NCBI RefSeq assembly: GCF_024227715.1
Contig: NZ_CP100448.1
Span: forward strand, 2,377,655-2,441,654
Reading direction: 5' to 3'
From: Halomarina litorea
GTDB lineage: Archaea; Halobacteriota; Halobacteria; Halobacteriales; Haloarculaceae
DNA: 64,000 nt
Shown here: positions 51,199 through 59,715 of the stretch, piece after piece
Numbering within the stretch: the first letter of the stretch is position 1
How the letters are laid out: each line of letters begins with the position of its first letter
The notes under the pieces: generated by a model
Seen by the model: the letters and a program-made list of their open reading frames with translations, nothing else
What the model was told of the DNA's origin: nothing
The model's database searches: none
Translations under genes and position numbers: made by a program

Positions 51199-51264
51199 GT
51201 GCACTGACTGGGATTTGAACTCACTCGCTCACTGCGTTCGCTCGCTGTTCAAATCCAGAGTGCA
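51199..51264 (-). repeat. tRNA-end palindrome, unit 2
   Basis: The tRNA-like arm (51199-51220) faces an inverted copy at 51247-51264. GGATTTGAAC (51211-51220) and GTTCAAATCC (51247-51256) pair perfectly; AGAGTGCA then pairs with TGCACT after a small bulge. The loop (about 26 bases) is built of TCACTCGCTC/CTCGCT-type repeats common between haloarchaeal genes. Confidence 0.65.
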
Positions 51265-51270
51265 GACACA

Positions 51271-51318
51271 CAAACCCGTGAGTGACGCGGAGATGGAACT
51301 CCGCGTCGGGTGGGTTTG
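51271..51318 (-). ncRNA. Two-tier hairpin of unit 2, structurally matched to unit 1
   Basis: The inner 9-bp stem is GACGCGGAG (51284-51292) with CTCCGCGTC (51299-51307), loop ATGGAA. The outer 7-bp stem is CAAACCC (51271-51277) with GGGTTTG (51312-51318). Compared with unit 1, the inner stem differs at three of nine pairs and every change is compensated on the other strand. In tRNA sense it lies directly downstream of the tRNA-Gly trailer. Confidence 0.45.
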
Positions 51319-51325
51319 AGAGAAG

Positions 51326-51396
51326 TGCACTGACTGGGATTTGAACCCAGGTTGTGACCATGGCAAGGTCACGTGATACCACTACACTATCAGTGC
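51326..51396 (-). tRNA. tRNA-Gly (anticodon GCC)
   Basis: Read on the minus strand the gene starts GCACTGATAGTG and ends with TCAGTGC plus discriminator A. The acceptor stem is 7 perfect pairs (GCACTGA / TCAGTGC). The D-arm has TAGTGGTATCA. The anticodon stem TGACC/GGTCA (with CTTGCCA loop) shows GCC. The T-arm has GGTTCAAATCC. The mature part is 71 bases with no intron and no encoded CCA. Its 3' end is copied twice downstream. Confidence 0.95.
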
Positions 51397-51600
51397 GCGT
51401 CCTTCGCATTCGATTCGAGGGTGGTGAGGAATAAAAACGTACCGGAGTCGTGCCCTCTTCGTCCCCTCGTCGCATGGGACACTCTCGCACCAGGAACCCT
51501 CGTGTGAGGCCCTCTCAGTCGAGTAGCGGAACGCTACCCTTTTACGGGCGCGTCGGAAAGAAGCGGCACAGTCTCGTGTACAGCGAGGAAGCGTTACGGC
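51397..51600 (+). promoter_or_regulatory. Gap with promoter of the ribosomal operon
   Basis: The gap between the tRNA 5' end and the operon. CCCTTTTACGGG (51537-51548), with the TTTTA box at 51540-51544, is the best TATA-like element and would give a leader of about 30 bases before the ATG at 51601. Closer to the tRNA, the AT-richer AATAAAAACG near 51430 may belong to the tRNA promoter on the other strand. No gene is seen here. Confidence 0.5.
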
Positions 51601-52476
51601 ATGACACGAACCGTACTCGTGCCGTCGTCGCTGGTCCGGGAGTCCCGTGACAAACGGGAGGCCACACGCAAGTTGGGCTACGTCGCCCGCGCGGCGACGA
51701 TATTCCGGGTCGACCGCCTCGTCGTCTATCCCGACCGGGATGGCGAACGCAGGTGGGGCGGCGGGTTCGTTCGCACCGTGTTGGCCTACGCGGCCACACC
51801 ACCCTACCTCCGAAAGGACGCGTGGGGTCGGCGCGACGAGCTAGAGTACGTCGGCGTGCTGCCGCCGCTCCGTGCTGTCACGGAGACCGGCTCCGGATCG
51901 GACGATTCGGGGTCGTTAAGACAGGGAATCGTGACCGAGGTCGGACCTGACGGGCGCGTCCGGGTCAATTGCGGCATGCAACACCCAATCTCCCTCAACG
52001 TCCCACCGGAGATGGTGGTCGAGGAGGGAGAGCGCGTTACCATCAGGGTATCTTCGCGAGAACCGCTCCGCGCTCGCATCGTGGACGCGCCCGTTCCGGG
52101 CGTGTCGGTGCGGGAGGCGGAGTTGGCGACTGCGCTCTCGTGGCCCGACGCGGGCGTCCGAATCGCCGCGTCGCGTCACGGTGAGCCGTTGAGCGTCGCG
52201 CGACTGGGCGAACTCGCTCCGCGCGTGCGCGACGGGTTCACCGCGACGTTCGGGGCCCCCGAGCGCGGGTTGCCGGAGATACTCGGCGTCACCCCGGAGT
52301 CGGTGTCCGCACCGACAGGGGACGACGCCAGCGACGACGCAACCGCGACACCGCGGTCTGACGAACCCACAGATGGGTTCGACCTCTGGCTGAATACGGT
52401 TCCACACCAGGGCAGCGAGGTGATACGAACGGAGGAGGCTCTGTTCGCCACGCTCTCGCCGCTCAACCTGGAGTAA
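51601..52476 (+). CDS. Putative rRNA uridine N3-methyltransferase, SPOUT type
   Basis: A 291-residue SPOUT-fold protein. The N-terminal piece RTVLVPSSLVRESRDKREAT with KLGYVARAATIFRVDRLVVY is the family opening. A small beta-barrel insertion follows (QGIVTEVGPDGRVRVNCGMQ). The C-terminal knot region reads GFDLWLNTVPHQGSEVIRTE. Members are annotated as RNA uridine N3-methyltransferases and sit before the L3 gene in many archaea, as here (four bases from L3). It would methylate rRNA as the ribosome is built; the exact position is not shown by sequence. Confidence 0.88.
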   Translation: MTRTVLVPSSLVRESRDKREATRKLGYVARAATIFRVDRLVVYPDRDGERRWGGGFVRTVLAYAATPPYLRKDAWGRRDELEYVGVLPPLRAVTETGSGSDDSGSLRQGIVTEVGPDGRVRVNCGMQHPISLNVPPEMVVEEGERVTIRVSSREPLRARIVDAPVPGVSVREAELATALSWPDAGVRIAASRHGEPLSVARLGELAPRVRDGFTATFGAPERGLPEILGVTPESVSAPTGDDASDDATATPRSDEPTDGFDLWLNTVPHQGSEVIRTEEALFATLSPLNLE

Positions 52477-52480
52477 CACA

Positions 52481-53488
52481 ATGCCACAACCAAGCAGACC
52501 ACGCAAAGGCTCGATGGGCTTTAGCCCGCGCGTCCGTGCGTCGAGCGAGGTGCCACGGATCAGCACCTGGCCCGACGACGACGGACAATCGGGGGTTCAG
52601 GGCTTCGCCGGCTACAAGGCCGGGATGTCCCACGTCGTTCTCATCAACGACGAGCCCAACTCGCCCCGCGAGGGGATGGAGGAGACCGTCCCTGTCACGG
52701 TCGTCGAGACCCCGCCGATGCGGGCGGTGGCCCTTCGAGCCTACGAAGACACGCCGTACGGCCTGCGACCGCTGACGGAGGTCTGGACCGACGAGTTCCA
52801 CGAGGACCTCGAACGGGCCATCGACCTCCCCGAGCAGGGCGACGGCCAGGAACAGCTCATCAGGGATGCGGCGGAATCCGGCGACCTCGGGGACGTGCGT
52901 CTCATCACGCACACCGTCCCGAGCGAGGTGCCCGGCATCCCGAAGAAGAAACCGGACGTGATGGAGACGCGCGTCGGCGGCGGGTCGCTGCAAGAGCGCG
53001 TCGACCACGCCTTCGACCTCGTCGGCGAGGGCGGCGAACACTCGGCCTCGGACGTGTTCCGGGCCGGCGAGTTCGTCGACGTCGCCGGCGTCACCTCAGG
53101 GAAGGGGACGCAGGGTCCCGTCAAGCGCTGGGGCGTCCAGAAGCGCAAGGGCAAACACGCCCGTCAGGGCTGGCGGCGCCGCATCGGTAACCTCGGCCCG
53201 TGGAACCCCTCGCGCGTGCGCTCGACGGTCCCCCAGCAGGGGCAGACCGGCTACCACCAGCGCACCGAGCTCAACAAGCGCATCATCGCCATCGGCGACG
53301 AGGACGTCTCGCCGTCGGGCGGCTTCGTCAACTACGGCGAGGTCGGTGGGCCGTACATGCTCGTGAAGGGCTCCCTGCCGGGGCCCGACAAGCGCCTCCT
53401 GCGCTTCCGCCCGGCCGTCCGGCCGAACGAGCAGCCGCGCCTCGACCCCGAGGTGCGCTACGTCTCCACGGAGAGTAACCAAGGATGA
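52481..53488 (+). CDS. rpl3p: 50S ribosomal protein L3 (uL3)
   Basis: A 335-residue protein of the large subunit, close to the usual archaeal length. It begins [20 protein letters not shown], whose basic extension reaches toward the peptidyl-transferase centre. [19 protein letters not shown] and [14 protein letters not shown] are the RNA-binding segments, and [16 protein letters not shown] the later fold. It opens the classic S10 operon. The stop overlaps the L4 start (ATGA). Confidence 0.98.
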   Translation: MPQPSRPRKGSMGFSPRVRASSEVPRISTWPDDDGQSGVQGFAGYKAGMSHVVLINDEPNSPREGMEETVPVTVVETPPMRAVALRAYEDTPYGLRPLTEVWTDEFHEDLERAIDLPEQGDGQEQLIRDAAESGDLGDVRLITHTVPSEVPGIPKKKPDVMETRVGGGSLQERVDHAFDLVGEGGEHSASDVFRAGEFVDVAGVTSGKGTQGPVKRWGVQKRKGKHARQGWRRRIGNLGPWNPSRVRSTVPQQGQTGYHQRTELNKRIIAIGDEDVSPSGGFVNYGEVGGPYMLVKGSLPGPDKRLLRFRPAVRPNEQPRLDPEVRYVSTESNQG

Positions 53489-54228
53489 CACGAGTACACG
53501 ACCTGGACGGCGGCGAGGCAGGCGACGTGGACCTCCCGGAGGTCTTCGAGACGCCGTACCGCCCGGACCTCATCCGGCGGGCCGTTCGTGCCGCCCAGGC
53601 CAACCGCAAGCAGGACTACGGGTCGGACCCCTTCGCCGGGTTCCGGACCCCCGCGGAATCGTTCGGCAGCGGGCGCGGCATGGCCCACGTCCCCCGTGAG
53701 AACGGGCAGGGCCGCCGCGTCCCCCAGACGGTGAAGGGGCGCCGCGCCCACCCGCCGAAAGCCGAGAAGGACCGCACGGAGAAGGTCAACAAGAAGGAGC
53801 GCAAGCTCGCCGTCCGCTCGGCCATCGCGGCCACCGCGGACCCCGAACTCGTCCGCGAGCGCGGCCACCAGTTCGACGACGAGCTCGAACTGCCGCTGGT
53901 CGTCTCCGACGACTTCGAGGACCTCGTCAAGACGAAGGAGGTCGTCTCCCTGCTCGAGGAGCTCGGCGTCTACGCCGACATCGAGCGCGCGGACGACGGA
54001 AAGAAGGTACGTGCTGGGCGCGGGACGACCCGCGGCCGCAAGTACAAGCGCCCCAAGTCCATCCTCTTCGTGACCAGCGGCGAGCCGTCGAAGGCCGCCC
54101 GCAACCTCGCGGGGGTCGACGTCGCCACCGCACGCGAGGTCAACGCGGAGGACCTCGCGCCGGGCACCCACGCGGGTCGCCTGACCGTCTTCACCGAGTC
54201 TGCACTCGAGGAGGTCGCAAACCGATGA
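53485..54228 (+). CDS. rpl4p: 50S ribosomal protein L4 (uL4)
   Basis: A 247-residue protein lining the exit tunnel. [20 protein letters not shown] is the extended loop that reaches the tunnel constriction. [20 protein letters not shown] is the basic segment and [20 protein letters not shown] the globular part. It overlaps L3 by four bases. At its end the stop overlaps the ATG of a 20-codon frame that leads directly into L23. Confidence 0.98.
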   Translation: MTRVHDLDGGEAGDVDLPEVFETPYRPDLIRRAVRAAQANRKQDYGSDPFAGFRTPAESFGSGRGMAHVPRENGQGRRVPQTVKGRRAHPPKAEKDRTEKVNKKERKLAVRSAIAATADPELVRERGHQFDDELELPLVVSDDFEDLVKTKEVVSLLEELGVYADIERADDGKKVRAGRGTTRGRKYKRPKSILFVTSGEPSKAARNLAGVDVATAREVNAEDLAPGTHAGRLTVFTESALEEVANR

Positions 54229-54287
54229 GTACGCGAGCACGCTCCGCGCGCTCTCTACTCATCACGTCCACCGGAGGTGAGAACTGA
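54225..54287 (+). CDS. 20-residue frame bridging L4 and L23
   Basis: The ATG overlaps the L4 stop (ATGA, 54225-54228) and the TGA overlaps the L23 start (TGATG, 54285-54289). Its 20 codons read [20 protein letters not shown]. It fills the only wide gap of the operon exactly, with overlaps of the same kind as the real genes. Its last part also holds GGAGGTGA (54273-54280), the ribosome-binding site of L23. Either a small protein, a coupling leader or chance; I find no family. Confidence 0.35.
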   Translation: MSTRARSARSLLITSTGGEN

Positions 54288-54538
54288 TGAGCATCATCAA
54301 GTACCCCAACGTCACGGAGAAGGCGATGAACGGCATGGACTTCGAGAACAAACTCGAGTTCGTCGTCGCCGCCGACGCCCACAAGCCCGAGATTCGGGAG
54401 GCGTTGGAAGAGCAGTTCGACATCAGCATCGTCAGCGTGAACACGCAGGTCACGCCGAGAGGGACCAAGAAGGCCACCGTGCGCCTGTCGGAGGACGACG
54501 ACGCACAGGAAGTGGCCTCCCGCATCGGGGTGTTCTGA
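54287..54538 (+). CDS. rpl23p: 50S ribosomal protein L23 (uL23)
   Basis: An 83-residue protein at the tunnel exit where signal recognition particle and translocon dock. It begins [20 protein letters not shown] and contains NTQVTPRGTKKATVRL, the archaeal L23 core without the bacterial loop extension. A strong GGAGGTGA site lies seven bases before the ATG, the clearest Shine-Dalgarno sequence in the operon. It follows L4 after the 20-codon frame and precedes L2 by one base. Confidence 0.97.
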   Translation: MSIIKYPNVTEKAMNGMDFENKLEFVVAADAHKPEIREALEEQFDISIVSVNTQVTPRGTKKATVRLSEDDDAQEVASRIGVF

Positions 54539-54539
54539 G

Positions 54540-55274
54540 ATGGGACGCCGAATCCAGGGCCAGCGACGTGGTCGCGGGACGCCGACGTTCCGTGCACCGT
54601 CGCACCGCTACAAGGCTAACCTGTCCCACCGGAACGTCGAGGACGCCGACGTGGTCAGCGGGACCGTCGTGGACATCGAACACGACCCCGCCCGCAGCGC
54701 GCCCGTCGCCGCGGTCGAGTTCGACGACGGCGACCAGCGTCTCGTCCTCGCGCCCGAGGGCATCGCGGTCGGCGACCAGATTCAGGTCGGCGTGAGCGCC
54801 GAAATCGCTCGCGGGAACACGCTCCCACTGCGGGAGATCCCCGAGGGCGTCCCCGTCTGTAACGTCGAGCGCCAGCCCGGCGACGGCGGGAAGTTCGCCC
54901 GTTCGTCGGGCGTTTCGGCCACGCTGCTGACCCACGACCGCAAGGCCGCGGTCGTCCAGCTACCGAGCGGCGAGATTCGCCGCCTCAGCCCGGACTGCCG
55001 GGCGACCATCGGCGTCGTCGCCGGTGGCGGTCGGACGGAGAAGCCGTTCGTCAAGGCCGGGAACAAGCACCACAAGATGCGCGCCCGCGGGACGAAGTGG
55101 CCGCGCGTCCGCGGTGTGGCGATGAACGCCGTCGACCACCCGTTCGGTGGCGGCGGCCGCCAGCACCCCGGCAAGCCGAAGAGCGTCTCGCGAAACGCCC
55201 CGCCCGGCCGGAAGGTCGGTGACATCGCGTCCCGCCGGACCGGCCGCGGGGGTAAAGGAGGAAGGGACAAATGA
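54540..55274 (+). CDS. rpl2p: 50S ribosomal protein L2 (uL2)
   Basis: A 244-residue core protein of the large subunit, needed for subunit joining and peptidyl transfer. It opens [20 protein letters not shown] and has the beta-barrel text [17 protein letters not shown]. The universal RNA-binding loop is [20 protein letters not shown], whose histidine lies near the catalytic centre. The end is the basic [14 protein letters not shown]. It overlaps S19 by four bases. Confidence 0.98.
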   Translation: MGRRIQGQRRGRGTPTFRAPSHRYKANLSHRNVEDADVVSGTVVDIEHDPARSAPVAAVEFDDGDQRLVLAPEGIAVGDQIQVGVSAEIARGNTLPLREIPEGVPVCNVERQPGDGGKFARSSGVSATLLTHDRKAAVVQLPSGEIRRLSPDCRATIGVVAGGGRTEKPFVKAGNKHHKMRARGTKWPRVRGVAMNAVDHPFGGGGRQHPGKPKSVSRNAPPGRKVGDIASRRTGRGGKGGRDK

Positions 55275-55699
55275 GCACGGACTACCAGCTCGGTCGCGAC
55301 AAGGACGAGGAGTTCACGTACCGCGGCCACACCCTGGAGGAACTGCGCGAGATGGACCTCGCGGAGTTCGCGGAACTGCTTCCCGCCCGCAAGCGGCGAA
55401 CCATCGAGCGCGGCCTGACCGCAGAGCAGGAGAAACTGCTCGAGAAGGCTGACAAGCGCGACGCGCAGACGTCCGCGAACAATCCGATTCGCACGCACCT
55501 GCGCGACATGCCCGTCGTTCCGGCGTTCGTCGAGAAGACGTTCGCCGTCTACAGTGGGCAGGAGTTCGAACGCGTCCGAATCGAGCCCGAGATGCTCGGG
55601 CACTACCTCGGCGAGTTCGTCCTCACGCGCACGTCCGTCGAGCACGGTCAGGCGGGCATCGGGGCGACGCGCTCCTCGAAGTTCGTCCCACTCAAATAA
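55271..55699 (+). CDS. rps19p: 30S ribosomal protein S19 (uS19)
   Basis: A 142-residue head protein of the small subunit near the A-site finger. The archaeal N-terminal part [20 protein letters not shown] with [15 protein letters not shown] precedes the conserved [20 protein letters not shown] and [13 protein letters not shown]. It ends KFVPLK. The length is typical for archaea. It is in the operon between L2 and L22, with one base to L22. Confidence 0.98.
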   Translation: MSTDYQLGRDKDEEFTYRGHTLEELREMDLAEFAELLPARKRRTIERGLTAEQEKLLEKADKRDAQTSANNPIRTHLRDMPVVPAFVEKTFAVYSGQEFERVRIEPEMLGHYLGEFVLTRTSVEHGQAGIGATRSSKFVPLK

Positions 55700-55700
55700 T

Positions 55701-56162
55701 ATGGGAATCAGTTACAGCGTCGACGCCGACCCGGACACGACGGCGAAAGCCATGCTCCGGGAGCGTCACATGTCCCACAAGCACAGCAAGGAGATCGCCC
55801 GCGCCATCAAGGGGATGACCACGGCGGACGCAGTCGAGTACCTCGAAGCGGTGCTCGACGGCGAGCGCTCGGTCCCGTTCAAGTCCCACAACTCCGGCGT
55901 CGGACACCGCTCCGACATCGACGGCTGGGACGCCGGACGGTACCCCGAGAAGGCGACGAAGGCGTTCCTCGACCTCATCGAGAACGTCGTCTCGAACGCC
56001 GACCACCAGGGGTTCGACGGCGACTCGATGGAGATCATGCACGTCGCCGCCCACAAGGTCGGCGAGTCCCCCGGGCGAAAGCCCCGCGCGTTCGGTCGCG
56101 CGACGGCGTGGAACACGCCGCAGGTGGACGTCGAGATGATCCTCCAGGAGGTCGAGAACTGA
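55701..56162 (+). CDS. rpl22p: 50S ribosomal protein L22 (uL22)
   Basis: A 153-residue protein whose long hairpin lines the exit tunnel. It opens GISYSVDADPDTTAKAMLRE with RHMSHKHSKEIARAIKGMTT, has PFKSHNSGVGHRSDIDGWDA (the archaeal loop), and the conserved KVGESPGRKPRAFGRATAWN near the tunnel. The stop overlaps the S3 start by one base (TGATG). Confidence 0.98.
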   Translation: MGISYSVDADPDTTAKAMLRERHMSHKHSKEIARAIKGMTTADAVEYLEAVLDGERSVPFKSHNSGVGHRSDIDGWDAGRYPEKATKAFLDLIENVVSNADHQGFDGDSMEIMHVAAHKVGESPGRKPRAFGRATAWNTPQVDVEMILQEVEN

Positions 56163-57232
56163 TGGCCGACGAACACGAGTTCATCGAGAACGGTCTGCAG
56201 CGGACCCAGATCGACGAGTTCTTCGGCGACGAACTCGCCCGCGCGGGCTACGGCGGCATGGAGGTCGCCAAGACCCCGATGGGCGTTCAGATCGTCCTCA
56301 AGGCCGAGAAGCCCGGGATGGTCATCGGCAAGGGCGGGAAGAACATCCGCAAGATCACGTCCGAACTGGAGAGCCGCTTCGACCTGGACGACCCGCAGAT
56401 CGACGTGCAGGAGGTCGACGAACCCGACCTCAACGCACAGATCGTCGCGGACCGACTGGCCAACGCACTGGAGCGTGGCTGGTACTTCCGCAAGGCGGGT
56501 CACACGACCATCGACCGCATCATGGACGCCGGCGCGCTGGGCGCCGAGATCGTCCTGAGCGGGAAGGTCACGGGCGCGCGCTCGCGCGTCGAGAAGTTCA
56601 ACCGGGGCTACATCAAGCACAACGGCGAACCCGCCGAGTCCATCGTGGACGAGGGGCAAGGCGTCGCCGTGATGAAACTCGGGACCATCGGCGTGACGGT
56701 CAAGATCATCCCGCCGGAGGCCGAACTCCCCGACGACTTCCGGATCCAGGAAGACGCGGACATCTCGGAGCTCATCGTCGAGCCCGAGGAGGGCGAGGGC
56801 GTCGAGGAACTCCTCGAGTCCGAACCCGGCGAGGCCGACGCCGAGGAGACCGAACCGGTCACCGAGGCGGAGGTCGACGAGGACGCACCCCCGACGGCCG
56901 AAGAGGAGGTCGTCGAGGAGGAGGTCCTCGACGAAGAGCAGGAGATCGCGACCCCCGAGGGCGACGAGGACATCGAGGAGGAACTCGACGACCTCGAAGA
57001 GGCCGTCGAGGGCGAACTCTCCGAGGACACCGAGGCAGCGGCCGAGGACCTCATGGAGGAGATGGAGGCCGAGGACACCGAGGAAGCCCCCGTCGAGGAG
57101 ACGGTCGAGGGTGACGACGAGTCCGCCGGCGGCGCCGACGAGGAGGCCGACGCCCCCACCACCGACGTCAAGGACGAATCCGCCGACGAGGCGGACGACG
57201 AGTCCGACGACGACGAGGAGGTGGAGGAGTAA
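56162..57232 (+). CDS. rps3p: 30S ribosomal protein S3 (uS3) with long acidic tail
   Basis: A 356-residue protein of the mRNA entry channel. Residues 1-205 are the normal S3: the KH domain with [18 protein letters not shown] and the C-terminal [20 protein letters not shown]. The last ~150 residues are almost all Glu, Asp, Ala, Val and Thr ([18 protein letters not shown] and similar), an acidic extension longer than I would expect for a haloarchaeal S3. It may adapt the protein to salt or keep the free protein soluble. The stop overlaps L29 (TAATG). Confidence 0.97.
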   Translation: MADEHEFIENGLQRTQIDEFFGDELARAGYGGMEVAKTPMGVQIVLKAEKPGMVIGKGGKNIRKITSELESRFDLDDPQIDVQEVDEPDLNAQIVADRLANALERGWYFRKAGHTTIDRIMDAGALGAEIVLSGKVTGARSRVEKFNRGYIKHNGEPAESIVDEGQGVAVMKLGTIGVTVKIIPPEAELPDDFRIQEDADISELIVEPEEGEGVEELLESEPGEADAEETEPVTEAEVDEDAPPTAEEEVVEEEVLDEEQEIATPEGDEDIEEELDDLEEAVEGELSEDTEAAAEDLMEEMEAEDTEEAPVEETVEGDDESAGGADEEADAPTTDVKDESADEADDESDDDEEVEE

Positions 57233-57450
57233 TGGCCATCCTGCACGTCGACGAGATTCGCGACATGACGCCCGCCGAACGGCAGGCCGAACTCGAGGAG
57301 CTCGAGACGGAACTGCTCAACGCCAACGCGGTGCAGGCGGCGGGTGGTGCCCCGGAGGATCCGGGTCGCATCACGGAGCTTCGCCGGACCATCGCCCGGA
57401 TCAAGACGATTCAGGGCGAGGAAGGCGACAACGAGGAGGACGACGAATAG
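57232..57450 (+). CDS. rpl29p: 50S ribosomal protein L29 (uL29)
   Basis: A 72-residue helical protein beside the tunnel exit. [20 protein letters not shown] leads the first helix and [20 protein letters not shown] the second. It has an acidic end ([10 protein letters not shown]). Its start overlaps the S3 stop and the RNase P gene follows after one base. Confidence 0.97.
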   Translation: MAILHVDEIRDMTPAERQAELEELETELLNANAVQAAGGAPEDPGRITELRRTIARIKTIQGEEGDNEEDDE

Positions 57451-57451
57451 C

Positions 57452-57760
57452 ATGCTGACCGCCGAGACCCTCACTCGACACGAACTCGCCGGCCTGCGCG
57501 TGCGGGTCGTCGAGTCGTCGGACCCGACGCTCGTCGGGGTCGAGGGCGAGGTCGTCGACGAGACGACCAAGACCCTCTCGGTCGCCCGCGAGGGCGAGAC
57601 GGGGTCTCGGCTCGTGCAGGTGCCGAAGGCCGTCGCGACGTTCGAGTTCGAACTCCCCTCGGAGGACGGCGACACGGAGTACGTCGTCGTCGAGGGCGAG
57701 CGACTCGTCGCGCGACCGGCCCGACGGACCGAGCACACAGGTGATTCACGATGGCAATAG
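57452..57760 (+). CDS. rnp1: RNase P protein component 1 (Rpp29/Pop4)
   Basis: A 102-residue Sm-like barrel protein that helps RNase P RNA cut tRNA precursors. It starts [20 protein letters not shown] and contains [20 protein letters not shown], the archaeal Rpp29 signature, then a short basic/acidic end ([10 protein letters not shown]). Its place between L29 and S17 is the conserved archaeal order. The gene overlaps S17 by 10 bases. Confidence 0.95.
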   Translation: MLTAETLTRHELAGLRVRVVESSDPTLVGVEGEVVDETTKTLSVAREGETGSRLVQVPKAVATFEFELPSEDGDTEYVVVEGERLVARPARRTEHTGDSRWQ

Positions 57761-58179
57761 GACTGAACGTACCGGAACCGGAGGAGACCTGCTCCGACCC
57801 CAACTGCCCGTTCCACGGAACGCTCTCCGTGCGCGGCCAGCTGGTCGAGGGGCGCGTCGCCTCCACATCCATGGACAAGACCGTCGTCGTCGAGCGAGAG
57901 TACGACGTTCGGGTGCCCAAGTACGACCGTCTCATGAAGCGACGGTCGCGCATCTCCGCGCACCACCCGGACTGTCTCGACCTCTCGGAGGGCGACACGG
58001 TTCGTATCGCAGAGACTCGACCGCTCTCGAAGACCAAATCGCACGTGGTCGTCGAGCTCGTCGAGGAGGCCGAAGTGTCGGGTGGCATCACCGCCCCCTC
58101 CACGGAGGCCGCAGAGAACACCTCGGGTGCAGTGACCGAGGGCGCATCCGACGACCGCAGCACGGAGGGTGAGAACTGA
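57751..58179 (+). CDS. rps17p: 30S ribosomal protein S17 (uS17)
   Basis: A 142-residue protein. The archaeal N-terminus [16 protein letters not shown] precedes the OB fold ([60 protein letters not shown]). The last ~30 residues form an added tail ([20 protein letters not shown]), serine- and glutamate-rich. The start overlaps the RNase P gene by 10 bases and the stop overlaps L14 by one. Confidence 0.97.
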   Translation: MAIGLNVPEPEETCSDPNCPFHGTLSVRGQLVEGRVASTSMDKTVVVEREYDVRVPKYDRLMKRRSRISAHHPDCLDLSEGDTVRIAETRPLSKTKSHVVVELVEEAEVSGGITAPSTEAAENTSGAVTEGASDDRSTEGEN

Positions 58180-58577
58180 TGCAGGCGCTCAACGCCGACG
58201 TCACCCAGGGCCTGGAGAAGGGTTCGCTCATCAACTGCGCCGACAACACCGGCGCGCGCGAACTCAAGGTCATCAGCGTCTCGGGCTACCACGGCACCAA
58301 GAACCGCCACCCGAAGGCGGGACTCGGTGACAAGGTCACCGTCTCGGTGACCAAGGGGACCCCGGAGATGCGCCGTCAGGTGCTCGAAGCCGTCATCGTC
58401 CGCCAGCGGAAGTCGATCCGCCGTCCGGACGGGACGCGCGTCAAGTTCGAGGACAACGCGGCGGTCATCGTCGACGAGAACGAGGACCCCCGCGGGACCG
58501 AGATCAAGGGTCCCATCGCTCGCGAGGTCGCAGAGCGCTTCGGGAGCATCGCCAGCACGGCGACCATGATCGTCTAA
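58179..58577 (+). CDS. rpl14p: 50S ribosomal protein L14 (uL14)
   Basis: A 132-residue protein at the subunit interface and elongation-factor side. The conserved text is [40 protein letters not shown] and [20 protein letters not shown], close to all archaeal L14 proteins. It starts one base inside the S17 stop. Confidence 0.98.
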   Translation: MQALNADVTQGLEKGSLINCADNTGARELKVISVSGYHGTKNRHPKAGLGDKVTVSVTKGTPEMRRQVLEAVIVRQRKSIRRPDGTRVKFEDNAAVIVDENEDPRGTEIKGPIAREVAERFGSIASTATMIV

Positions 58578-58580
58578 CCA

Positions 58581-58946
58581 ATGAGCAAACAACCACGCAA
58601 ACAGCGCAACCGCCGCGCTCGCGCACCGCTTCACGAGCGGCACAATCAGGTCCGTGCGACCCTCTCGGGTGACCTCCGCGAGGAGTACGGCCAGCGAAGC
58701 GTCCGCGTCAACGCCGGGGACACCGTCGAGGTGCTCCGTGGCGACTTCGCGGGCGAGACCGGCGAGGTCCAGCGGGTGGACCTCTCGGATGCCGTCATCT
58801 TCGTGGAGGGCGTCGTCGTCGAGAAGGCTGACGGGGAGGAGATTCCCAAGGCCCTCGACGCCTCGAACGTCCGCGTGACCGACCTCGACCTCGAGGACGA
58901 GCGGCGCGAGGCGCGACTCGAATCCACGGAGGAGAACGATGAGTAA
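58581..58946 (+). CDS. rpl24p: 50S ribosomal protein L24 (uL24)
   Basis: A 121-residue KOW-domain protein that starts large-subunit assembly. [20 protein letters not shown] is the archaeal opening, then the KOW core ([20 protein letters not shown]) and an acidic C-terminus ([20 protein letters not shown]). It overlaps the next gene by eight bases. Confidence 0.97.
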   Translation: MSKQPRKQRNRRARAPLHERHNQVRATLSGDLREEYGQRSVRVNAGDTVEVLRGDFAGETGEVQRVDLSDAVIFVEGVVVEKADGEEIPKALDASNVRVTDLDLEDERREARLESTEENDE

Positions 58947-59715
58947 GCACCAGAAGCGACTCGCAGTACCGAACTCGTGGCCGGTCGAGCGCAAGACCCG
59001 CGTCTACACCGTCAAGGCAGGCGCCGGGCCGCACGGCGAGGCGGGGGTCCCCCTGCTCGTCTTGCTGCGCGACGTCCTCGGCTACGTCGACTCGAAGAAG
59101 GAGGCGCGTTACGCGCTCGAACAGGGCTCCGTGCTCGTCAACGGCGATTCGTCCGTCGACGCGCGCCGCCCCATCGGGATGTTCGACATCCTGGCGTTCG
59201 TCGAGCGCGACGAGTACTACCGCGTCTTCCCCGGCGAGGGCGGTCGACTCGCCCTGACGCCCATCGACGCCGACGCCGCCGACTCGAAGCTCGGCAAGGT
59301 CGTCGGCAAACAGCAGGTCGCCGGCGGCCGGACGCAGCTCACGCTGCACGACGGCCAGACACTGCTGACCGACGACGAGTCCATCCGCTGTAACGACTCG
59401 GTCGTCGTCGGCAACGAGGACGCCGACGTCGTCGCGCACTTCGCCTACGAGGAGGGTGCGCTCGTGACGGCCGTCCGCGGCCAGCACGCGGGCGAGATCG
59501 GCACCGTCGACACCATCACGAAGACGCCGGGCAGCGGCCCGAACAACGTCCTCGTCTCGCAGGACGACGACTCCTACGAGACCATCGAGGAGTACGTCGT
59601 CGTCATCGACGAGAACTTCACCGGCGACAACGCCATCGAGGCGACGGAGATTCAGGACGAGACGTCCGAGGCCGACGCCGAGACCGACGAACACGAGGAG
59701 GTGACCGAGGAATGA
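58939..59715 (+). CDS. rps4e: 30S ribosomal protein S4e (eS4)
   Basis: A 258-residue archaeal-eukaryal protein. The S4-type domain is in [20 protein letters not shown], preceded by [20 protein letters not shown] and [20 protein letters not shown]. The KOW-like end is [20 protein letters not shown], then an acidic tail ([18 protein letters not shown]). It overlaps L24 by eight and L5 by four bases. Confidence 0.98.
   Translation: MSKHQKRLAVPNSWPVERKTRVYTVKAGAGPHGEAGVPLLVLLRDVLGYVDSKKEARYALEQGSVLVNGDSSVDARRPIGMFDILAFVERDEYYRVFPGEGGRLALTPIDADAADSKLGKVVGKQQVAGGRTQLTLHDGQTLLTDDESIRCNDSVVVGNEDADVVAHFAYEEGALVTAVRGQHAGEIGTVDTITKTPGSGPNNVLVSQDDDSYETIEEYVVVIDENFTGDNAIEATEIQDETSEADAETDEHEEVTEE

Larger units (their letters stand above)
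51066..51346 (-). repeat. Three copies of a 27-bp tRNA-Gly 3'-end sequence
   Basis: Bases 51066-51092, 51194-51220 and 51320-51346 are identical. On the minus strand the sequence is the T-arm, acceptor 3' strand and discriminator of tRNA-Gly plus the next six trailer bases (CTTCTC). The third copy is the tRNA itself. The spacings are 128 and 126 bases, so two tandem units follow the tRNA in its own direction. Multiple tRNA 3' ends are the usual footprint of elements that integrate into tRNA genes. The intervening sequences are only about 100 bases long and contain no genes. Confidence 0.85.

Noticed and set aside
50905-51204. Apparent proteins across the tRNA-end repeats
   Set aside because: They are translations of tRNA-derived repeats and hairpins; such frames are a known source of false hypothetical proteins.
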